Shown piece by piece: positions 1-5,521 of a stretch of 5,521 bases of DNA. A program made the position numbers and the translations under genes. The notes under the pieces are model-generated. The model saw only the letters and a list, made by a program, of their open reading frames with translations. It was not told the origin of the DNA and searched no databases. Within the stretch, counting starts at the first letter, position 1. Each line of letters starts with the position of its first letter. The DNA is from Aquifex aeolicus (GTDB lineage: Bacteria; Aquificota; Aquificia; Aquificales; Aquificaceae): NCBI GenBank assembly GCA_015661465.1, contig DQVZ01000067.1, positions 1 to 5,521 on the forward strand, given 5' to 3'.

Positions 1-3000
1 CCTCCGCTATCGGAAAAACCACAACTTCTGTACAGATACTTCAAGCAAAGATTTGCCCAGGTGACCAATCCTCCCATAGACCCTATAAGGGAAAAAGCGG
101 TAATGTCACTCAGAATGAACCTTGGTTATAAGAGGAATTTCCTGAAGGAAACCGAGGAACACGCTAAAAGACTCCAAATAGACTCCCCTATACTTTTGGA
201 TTATCAGCTGAAGGCTATTGAAAATCAGGATAAATTTAAGGTTGTAAAAATTCCCATAGCATACCCAAAAGAGAGAAGTTATAACATCGTCGAACTTCAA
301 GATATTGCAGGAGAAAGAAGAATTTCTGAACTTATTATGGATGCTTTATACGAGGAGATACCCATAAACGATATGAGACTCGGAATAGAGACACTTCAAA
401 GAAGGGTAGAAGAGGCGGTTAGAGAAGGAGCAGACATAATAATTCTCTCGGATAGATACATAAGTAAATACAGAGTTGCTATTCCTGCACTTCTTGCGGT
501 TTCGGCATGTGTAAAACATCTAGCTAAACAAGGATTGGCCCATAAAGTTTCCTTTATAGTTGAAACAGGAGAAGCTAGAGATAGCCACCAGATTGCATGC
601 TTGATAGGATACGGAGCCAGCGCGGTATATCCTTATCTCGCTTATGAAGTAATTTACGAAATGTGTGAAAAAGGAGAACTCGAAATTCCCTATGAAGAAG
701 CGGTTTTCAAATATAAGGAAGCCCTTGAAAAAGGTCTCTTGAAAATAATGTCCAAAATGGGAATATCCACCCTCAACTCCTATCAAGGTGCACAAATATT
801 CGATACCGTATGCCTTAACAAAGATTTCGTTGAGGAGTTCTTCACGGGAACACCTGTAACATTAGAAGCCGACGGATTGGAAGAAATCGAAGCCTCAACC
901 TTGGCCAGGCACAACGCTGCTTATGAGGTAGAAGACCCACAGCTGGATGTCGGTGGACAGATGAAAGTGAAAAAAGGTGGAGAATTCCATGCATGGTCTC
1001 CTCAGGTGGTAAGAGCACTTCACAAATTTCTTCAAACAAAAAATTACGAAGACTACAAGGAGTTTTCGAAACTTGCAAACAGTCAACGTCCTACCTTTAT
1101 AAGGCATTTGCTTACTTACAAAAAATCTTCCAAACCTATTCCCATAGAAGAAGTGGAGCCTGTAGAGAATATCCTGAAACGTTTTGTTACCGGAGGAATG
1201 TCCCTAGGAGCCTTATCTCCGGAAGCCCATGAAACAATAGCGGAAGCTTGTAACAGACTGGGAATGAAATCAAACTCTGGAGAAGGAGGAGAAGACCCAG
1301 AAAGATATTGGACTATTAAAAACTCCGCTATAAAGCAGGTTGCGAGCGGAAGGTTCGGAGTAACTCCCACTTATCTCGCATCTGCTAAGGATTTAGAAAT
1401 CAAAATAGCCCAAGGAGCGAAGCCTGGAGAAGGGGGGCAGCTTCCCGGCCATAAAGTTAACGAATATATAGCAAAACTAAGACACTCACAACCCGGAGTA
1501 ACTTTAATATCTCCACCCCCTCACCACGATATATACTCCATAGAAGACTTAGCACAGCTTATACATGACCTAAAACAAGCCAATCCCTTCGCGAGAGTTT
1601 GTGTAAAGCTGGTCGCAGAAAGAGGAGTGGGAACTATAGCCGCGGGTGTTGCCAAAGCTTACGCGGATGTTGTTCAAATCAGCGGAGCTGAAGGAGGAAC
1701 GGGAGCTTCTCCATACATATCCATAAAGAATGCAGGCAATTACTGGGAAATAGGATTAACAGAAACCCAAAGAGTTTTAATGGAAAACCATCTAAGAGAC
1801 AAGATAAGGGTAAGGGTAGACGGTGGTTTTAGAACAGGAAAAGACGTAATAATAGCTGCACTTATGGGTGCAGAAGAATTCGGATTTGGAACTGCCGCGA
1901 TGATAGCGGAAGGATGTGTCATGGCAAGAATATGTCACACAAACAGGTGTCCCACGGGAATTGCTACACAAGACCCTAAATTCAGAGCGAAGTTCAAAGG
2001 AAAAGTTGAGAATGTGATGGCATACTTTAGAGCGGTTGCCCAGGAAGTGAGAGAAATTTTAGCAGAGATGGGCTTCAGAAGTCTTGATGAAATTATCGGA
2101 AGAACGGAACTTCTTGAAGTAGTAAAGTACGATGAATTCCCGGGTTCTAAAAGAATAAAGGTGGAATCACTCCTAGAGAAGTATCCCGAAGATGAACCGA
2201 GAAGGTGTATGGTTGAGAAAAACGATAATCCCTCTCCTAACTTTAACGACAAGATATTATCCGATTTACTTCCGTACATTGAAGAAGGTATTCCCGTTGA
2301 GAAGGAATACACTATAAGGAATACCGATAGAACTATTCCCACTAAGATTAATTACTTCATCTCTCTCTTCTATGGAGATAAAGGGCTTCCCGAAGATACT
2401 ATAAAGCTTACTTTTAGAGGAACGGCAGGTCAAAGTTTCGGAGCTTTTAACCACAAGGGTGTAAGTCTTACACTCATAGGGGATGCCAATGACTACGTAG
2501 GAAAAGGTATGTACGGCGGAAGGATTGTTATAATTCCCACCGATGTACAAGAGACGGATAAAAACGTAATAATGGGTAATACATGTCTTTACGGTGCAAC
2601 AGGAGGAGAGCTTTTCGCTGCAGGTGTAGCGGGTGAGAGATTTGCGATAAGAAATAGTGGAGCAGTAGCTGTAATAGAAGGTGCAGGACTCCACTGCTGT
2701 GAATATATGACCGGAGGAATAGTGGTAGTCCTGGGAGAGGTAGGATACAACTTAGGAGCAGGTATGACAGGAGGATATGCTTATATACTCGATGAAGATG
2801 ACTCATTAGAGAGTAAACTTAACTACTCTTACGTTTATGCAAGAAGACTAGTAGGGGAGGATGAAATTCAAGAACTCAGGGAGTTAATAGAGAAACACTA
2901 TAAGTACACCGGTAGCACAAAAGCAAAAAGAATACTTGCAAATTGGGAAATGTACATAAAGAAATTCTGGAAGGTTATTCCCTTAGAGCAATGTAAGAGA

Positions 3001-3054
3001 GACCCTTACGGCAATTCCGATGCCTGTGAGGTAGAAATATTAGGGAGAAGATAA
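1..3054 (+). CDS. gltB: Glutamate synthase (GOGAT) large subunit, 5'-truncated by window edge
   Basis: This is the large (alpha) subunit of glutamate synthase, a cytoplasmic iron-sulfur flavoprotein that converts glutamine and 2-oxoglutarate into two glutamates. The frame is open from base 1. The residues before GTG 61 (LLYRYFKQRFAQ) run straight into the conserved VTNPPIDPIRE stretch, so GTG 61 is internal. Numbering from the first codon in the window, 1,017 residues are visible. They comprise the central region (about 1-390), then the FMN/synthase domain starting at GGMSLGALSPE (398) with NSGEGGEDP, the PGEGGQLPGHK loop, SPPPHHDIYS, GGTGASP and VDGG (606-609). The 3Fe-4S cysteines are C639, C645 and C650 in CVMARICHTNRC. 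The C-terminal GXGXG beta-helix domain covers about 790-985. The spacing matches the Azospirillum enzyme (Cys1102/1108/1113), so roughly 460 N-terminal residues lie upstream, including the class II glutaminase domain with its catalytic Cys1. The small subunit gltD is not in the window. The stop overlaps the next gene. Family identity is near certain; the electron donor (NADPH or ferredoxin) is undecided. Confidence 0.97.
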   Translation, partial: PPLSEKPQLLYRYFKQRFAQVTNPPIDPIREKAVMSLRMNLGYKRNFLKETEEHAKRLQIDSPILLDYQLKAIENQDKFKVVKIPIAYPKERSYNIVELQDIAGERRISELIMDALYEEIPINDMRLGIETLQRRVEEAVREGADIIILSDRYISKYRVAIPALLAVSACVKHLAKQGLAHKVSFIVETGEARDSHQIACLIGYGASAVYPYLAYEVIYEMCEKGELEIPYEEAVFKYKEALEKGLLKIMSKMGISTLNSYQGAQIFDTVCLNKDFVEEFFTGTPVTLEADGLEEIEASTLARHNAAYEVEDPQLDVGGQMKVKKGGEFHAWSPQVVRALHKFLQTKNYEDYKEFSKLANSQRPTFIRHLLTYKKSSKPIPIEEVEPVENILKRFVTGGMSLGALSPEAHETIAEACNRLGMKSNSGEGGEDPERYWTIKNSAIKQVASGRFGVTPTYLASAKDLEIKIAQGAKPGEGGQLPGHKVNEYIAKLRHSQPGVTLISPPPHHDIYSIEDLAQLIHDLKQANPFARVCVKLVAERGVGTIAAGVAKAYADVVQISGAEGGTGASPYISIKNAGNYWEIGLTETQRVLMENHLRDKIRVRVDGGFRTGKDVIIAALMGAEEFGFGTAAMIAEGCVMARICHTNRCPTGIATQDPKFRAKFKGKVENVMAYFRAVAQEVREILAEMGFRSLDEIIGRTELLEVVKYDEFPGSKRIKVESLLEKYPEDEPRRCMVEKNDNPSPNFNDKILSDLLPYIEEGIPVEKEYTIRNTDRTIPTKINYFISLFYGDKGLPEDTIKLTFRGTAGQSFGAFNHKGVSLTLIGDANDYVGKGMYGGRIVIIPTDVQETDKNVIMGNTCLYGATGGELFAAGVAGERFAIRNSGAVAVIEGAGLHCCEYMTGGIVVVLGEVGYNLGAGMTGGYAYILDEDDSLESKLNYSYVYARRLVGEDEIQELRELIEKHYKYTGSTKAKRILANWEMYIKKFWKVIPLEQCKRDPYGNSDACEVEILGRR
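3028..3032 (+). promoter_or_regulatory. Candidate ribosome binding site for the transporter's ATT start
   Basis: GAGGT, inside the end of gltB, complements the usual anti-Shine-Dalgarno sequence. It lies six bases before ATT 3039, which is good spacing. A second purine run, AGGGAG (3042-3047), sits only three bases before the other possible start, ATA 3051. The better spacing is the main reason for preferring ATT. This is inference from spacing and complementarity, without experimental support. Confidence 0.4.
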
Positions 3055-4166
3055 GACTTTTCTCCTTTTCCTTATTCGACACTGGGGAGACCATACTCGG
3101 AGCCCTCGTTGTATCTACCTTTTTTCCTCTTTACATAACTAAGCATATAGATGTAAAGCTTTACAGCTTACTCTACAGCTTTTCCTTCTTTATTTCCTTT
3201 ATCTTTTCCTTAATTTTGGGGAAAATAGCTGACGAAAAAGCTTTGAGGAAACACTTCTTCGGGATTTTCAGCTTCCTAACAAGTTTATCTACACTTTTTC
3301 TATTTCTTTTTTACGAATTTCCTTTTATAGCCCTTCTTTCCTTCCTTCTACTTCTTATTTTTCATCAACAGGCTATGGTTTTTTACAATTCCCTTTTGAT
3401 TGGTTTTGAACAAAAGGGATTTACTTCAGGAATAGGAGTCGCTTTTGGATACATAGGTTCGGCTTTTGCTTTAATTTTTCTCGCAAATTCTTTAAAGGAG
3501 CCTCAAATATATGTTTACGTGACAATTATTTTTACACTTTTATTTATTCCCGCAATACTTTTTCTTGAGAACCCGGAAAAGAAAGCACTTATAAGTCTAA
3601 AGGAAATAGTTAAAGATAAAAGTTTTTTACTCTTTTTGATTTCCCTTCTTTCTATAACGGAAGTGGCAAATACCCTTATAGCTATGATGGGGGTATACCT
3701 GAGGGAGGTTTACGATTTGGAAAATATAGAGATTTACAAGATTATAGGGCTTTCAGCTATAGGGGGAGTATTGGGAGGGATTTTATGGGGATTTTTAACG
3801 GATAAGTTAGGGGTAAATAGGATTTTTCCATTGGGTTTTTTTTTATGGAGCATTTTTATATTACTTCTTTATGTTACTCCCAAAAATTTATTAATCCCAT
3901 TAGGATTTTTCGCGGGTCTTTCCCTTTCCCACCTTTGGACTACAGGACGTGTTTTTTTAATAAAAAATTTCCCCCAAAATACCGTATCAGTTCGTATGTC
4001 CTTTCTTTCGTTATCGGAAAGAGTAGCGTCAAGTGTAGGGCTTGGTCTGTGGAGTTTACTTCTCTTCATCACCAATAACAACTTTAAACTTTCGGCACTG
4101 CTTTTAATAGCTCTTCCCCTTTCGGGAGCTATTATCTACTTTCTAACTTTCTTTAAGTGGAAATAG
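3039..4166 (+). CDS. Major facilitator superfamily transporter, UMF1/Atg22-like, probable non-canonical start
   Basis: This is a probable 12-helix inner-membrane secondary transporter of 375 residues if it starts at ATT 3039, or 371 from ATA 3051. The frame opens after a TGA at 3027-3029 and has no ATG, GTG or TTG until TTG 3216. That TTG lies inside the first MFS motif A (GKIADEKALRK, residues 61-71) and would remove helices 1 and 2. The residues encoded before it form a good N-terminus: FDTGET (13-18) sits where UMF1 proteins have YDxxNS and is followed by a helix ending STFFPLY. Further family-like features are VFYNSLL (114-120), SGIGVAFGYIGS (130-141) and a second motif A, GFLTDKLGVNR (251-261), between helices 8 and 9. 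UMF1 proteins are often 400-450 residues, so this one is compact. It overlaps gltB by 16 bp, suggesting co-transcription and translational coupling. Yeast Atg22 exports amino acids from the vacuole; the substrate here is unknown. The MFS call is strong, the UMF1 placement moderate, the exact start uncertain. Confidence 0.85.
   Translation: MREKIRLFSFSLFDTGETILGALVVSTFFPLYITKHIDVKLYSLLYSFSFFISFIFSLILGKIADEKALRKHFFGIFSFLTSLSTLFLFLFYEFPFIALLSFLLLLIFHQQAMVFYNSLLIGFEQKGFTSGIGVAFGYIGSAFALIFLANSLKEPQIYVYVTIIFTLLFIPAILFLENPEKKALISLKEIVKDKSFLLFLISLLSITEVANTLIAMMGVYLREVYDLENIEIYKIIGLSAIGGVLGGILWGFLTDKLGVNRIFPLGFFLWSIFILLLYVTPKNLLIPLGFFAGLSLSHLWTTGRVFLIKNFPQNTVSVRMSFLSLSERVASSVGLGLWSLLLFITNNNFKLSALLLIALPLSGAIIYFLTFFKWK
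3044..3065 (+). other. Weak hairpin spanning the gltB stop codon
   Basis: GGAGAAGA (3044-3051) can pair with TTTTCTCC (3058-3065), giving eight pairs of which one is G-U, around a six-base loop. TTTTCC follows. The stem holds part of the AGGGAG purine run and the ATA candidate start, and the gltB stop codon is in the loop. It could act as a leaky attenuator or mask initiation signals, but it has few G-C pairs and would be marginal in a thermophile. The T-rich sequence after it is also transporter coding sequence, so chance is a real alternative. Confidence 0.2.
4105..4134 (-). terminator. Perfect 9-bp inverted repeat just past the flavoprotein stop; possible transcript-end hairpin
   Basis: TAATAGCTC (4105-4113) and GAGCTATTA (4126-4134) are perfect inverted repeats around a 12-base spacer. 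Two further G-U pairs can shorten the loop when it is read on the + strand. On the minus strand the stem begins one base after the flavoprotein's TAG (4138-4136), the usual position of a transcript-end hairpin. The bases that follow on that strand are AAAGCAG, not a U-run, so it is not a classical intrinsic terminator; it might stabilise a 3' end. It also lies inside the transporter gene, where it encodes IALPLSGAI, so codon coincidence is possible. Confidence 0.3.
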
Positions 4167-5521
4167 GGCTCTATTGTTTGTATTCTTGGGTCTTCAACCG
4201 CTTTTCCTAAAGTAAAGTGGTATATATCTTGGAAGTTTGTACCTTTTATTCCTAAAAGCTCGTGCATAAGGTCATCAAAAAAGCAGCCTATACCCGTTCC
4301 GTTTAAATTATGAGCAGTGGCTTCAAGGTATAAAACTTGACCTATAAGTCCTGCTTCCCAGTGAATATGTTTGTACTCCCAAGGTTTTTCTTTAAGAATC
4401 GGTTCGAATAGAGAAATCATCCCAAGGGAAAAGGCTCCATCACTCGCTATATCTTGCTGGCAAGCTATATAACCCGAGATTTCTTTGAAATCTCCCTCCT
4501 TTAAAAGATAAAGGGGAAAATCTTCAAAAATCTTTTCCCAAATAAACTCCTTCGATGTCTCATCCTTCAATCTTTCAAGAGTTTCCTCATTTCTTACAAG
4601 ACAGTATAATCCCTCCTTTAAGTTTTCTACTCTGTGGACAAATATGAATAGGTTTACATATCCCTCTGAAATTTCTAAGTCAAAGGGAGAATAACTGCTT
4701 CTCGGAAGCGTTTTATCCAGAATATGTATAAAAAGCTCTTTAGGTATAAAGGTTTTTCCGTCATAAGCCATTCCACTTCTTCTCCTTCTTATTATCTCTT
4801 CCGCGGAAAGATAAGAAGGAAGAATATTGAGTATAGGGATGTCATCGTACACATACCTGATTTCCTCAGTTTCCGGTTTCAGTGTATGAGAAATTGCTTC
4901 ATAAATTATTTCCCACAAAACCCTTTCATTACTTAAAACATTCGGTTTGCCATAGAAATTTAGACCTTCAAAGGACTTTATTATTTCCCTTGGAATAGTT
5001 CCTGGAACATCTTTTACCTCTGGAAATATAAATAGAGCAATTTCTGGAACTTCTTCTTCACCCCTTATCCATCTTACTTTATCAAATCCCAGTAGAATTT
5101 CTAAATCTTTATCGGACAAGGAGTTTAGATACTTTGCTTTCCAACCCATTATGCTTGCAGAGAAACGAATTGTTCCTACAGCATGTCCCGTATCGAGAAG
5201 ACAGTATCTATACGCCCTTTCACCGTACTTCCAAGATTCCCTCCATGGTATGCTGGTAAGCACCACTATAAAGCCTTCCGTTTCGAAAAAATCTTTTATT
5301 TTTTGAGATACTGCGTAGGGAATATCAGCCCTCTTCTCTAAAGCATGGAGGAAAGGATTGTAGTGGTAAACTCCTTGTAATTCATTGACATGGGGTAAGA
5401 TTAAATAACATTCGGTCGGATGAAGATTACCGCTGGAGGGATTCATCCTTACAGACCAACGTGCACCCGGAATAGCCTTCCAAGCGGATAATCCTAAGGC
5501 CATTTCCAAGAATTTACTGAG
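4136..5521 (-). CDS. SagB/ThcOx-type tandem nitroreductase-domain flavoprotein, N-terminus cut by window edge
   Basis: This is a probable FMN-dependent, cytoplasmic oxidoreductase with two nitroreductase-like domains. The frame is open to the right edge (461 residues visible) and continues into LSKFLEMALGLSAW, which is family-like, so TTG 5509 and ATG 5503 are probably internal. Compared with typical members of about 500 residues, some tens of N-terminal residues are missing. Domain 1 (about 1-205) has RWSVR (21-25) followed by NPSSGNLHP (27-35), WKYGERAYRYCLLDTGHA (about 97-114) and MGWKA. Domain 2 (about 240-461) opens with RRRRSG (245-250), resembling the FMN-phosphate-binding start of nitroreductases. 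It then has ACQQDIASDGAFSLGM from residue 353 and GTGIGCFFDD (408-417). SagB proper oxidises azoline rings in peptide natural products, but stand-alone relatives like this are common and mostly uncharacterised. No cyclodehydratase or precursor peptide is visible. The 3' end overlaps the convergent transporter by 31 bp. Family is confident; substrate unknown. Confidence 0.92.
   Translation of the reverse strand, partial: LSKFLEMALGLSAWKAIPGARWSVRMNPSSGNLHPTECYLILPHVNELQGVYHYNPFLHALEKRADIPYAVSQKIKDFFETEGFIVVLTSIPWRESWKYGERAYRYCLLDTGHAVGTIRFSASIMGWKAKYLNSLSDKDLEILLGFDKVRWIRGEEEVPEIALFIFPEVKDVPGTIPREIIKSFEGLNFYGKPNVLSNERVLWEIIYEAISHTLKPETEEIRYVYDDIPILNILPSYLSAEEIIRRRRSGMAYDGKTFIPKELFIHILDKTLPRSSYSPFDLEISEGYVNLFIFVHRVENLKEGLYCLVRNEETLERLKDETSKEFIWEKIFEDFPLYLLKEGDFKEISGYIACQQDIASDGAFSLGMISLFEPILKEKPWEYKHIHWEAGLIGQVLYLEATAHNLNGTGIGCFFDDLMHELLGIKGTNFQDIYHFTLGKAVEDPRIQTIEPYFHLKKVRK

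Noticed and set aside
61..63. GTG 61 as the start of gltB
   Set aside because: The frame is open back to base 1 and the residues before it continue the conserved GltB sequence. The protein also needs an N-terminal glutaminase domain, so the gene begins outside the window.
1935..2694. Antisense open frames of about 135-142 codons within gltB
   Set aside because: They lie wholly opposite conserved GltB sequence, have no recognisable domains and are low-complexity Ser/Leu-rich translations typical of shadow frames.
3030..3054. A -1 ribosomal frameshift fusing GltB to the transporter
   Set aside because: The transporter is in the -1 frame relative to gltB, but the overlap shows no X-XXY-YYZ slippery heptamer, and a soluble GOGAT joined to a 12-helix transporter is implausible. 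Rare-codon initiation is simpler.
3216..3218. TTG 3216 as the start of the transporter
   Set aside because: It falls inside MFS motif A, after helix 2. The upstream in-frame sequence clearly encodes helices 1 and 2.
3055..4166. Shift to T-rich, pyrimidine-rich composition as a sign of horizontal transfer
   Set aside because: A membrane protein full of Phe, Leu and Ile naturally gives T-rich coding strands, and arginine codon choice is similar to the neighbours.
4162..4175. AATAG-GGCT-CTATT hairpin as a terminator for the transporter
   Set aside because: It has only five A/T-rich pairs, includes the stop codon and is not followed by a proper T run. It is too weak to call, especially in a likely thermophile.
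5503..5509. TTG 5509 or ATG 5503 (minus strand) as the start of the SagB-like gene
   Set aside because: The frame is open to the edge and the edge residues fit the family. A start here would leave the first flavin domain short.

Overview
The window reads as dense, moderately AT-rich bacterial chromosome. Arginine is mostly AGA/AGG, ATA isoleucine is frequent, and the soluble proteins are rich in Glu, Lys, Ile and Tyr. Genes abut or overlap, with no intergenic stretch longer than a few bases. This style suggests a thermophile with a compact genome, possibly of the Aquificota (Aquifex/Hydrogenobacter). That assignment is an inference from style and protein flavour, not a proven match.

There are three genes, two of them cut by the window edges. 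From the left edge to 3054 (+) runs the C-terminal two thirds of the glutamate synthase large subunit (GltB). It carries the central region, the FMN/2-oxoglutarate domain with its 3Fe-4S cysteines, and the C-terminal glycine-rich beta-helix domain. Overlapping its last codons and ending at 4166 (+) is a 12-helix major facilitator transporter that resembles the UMF1/Atg22 group. Its reading frame holds no ATG, GTG or TTG early enough to include helices 1 and 2, so it probably starts at a rare codon: ATT at 3039, or ATA at 3051. Convergent with it, from the right edge down to 4136 (-), is a tandem-domain nitroreductase-like flavoprotein of the SagB/ThcOx type. Its 3' end overlaps the transporter's 3' end by 31 bp.

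gltB and the transporter look like one transcription unit with coupled translation. GltB makes glutamate from glutamine and 2-oxoglutarate. The transporter's substrate cannot be read from sequence, although the Atg22 relationship and the coupling to gltB make an amino-acid or nitrogen-related solute a reasonable guess. The flavoprotein is on the opposite strand, and nothing in the window ties it to the other two. No RNA gene, insertion sequence, CRISPR array or phage element was seen. The points most worth checking are the non-canonical transporter start, the overlapping convergent 3' ends with a perfect 9-bp inverted repeat one base past the flavoprotein stop, and the SagB-like protein with no peptide-modification partner in view. 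I saw no clear sign of a wholly new system.
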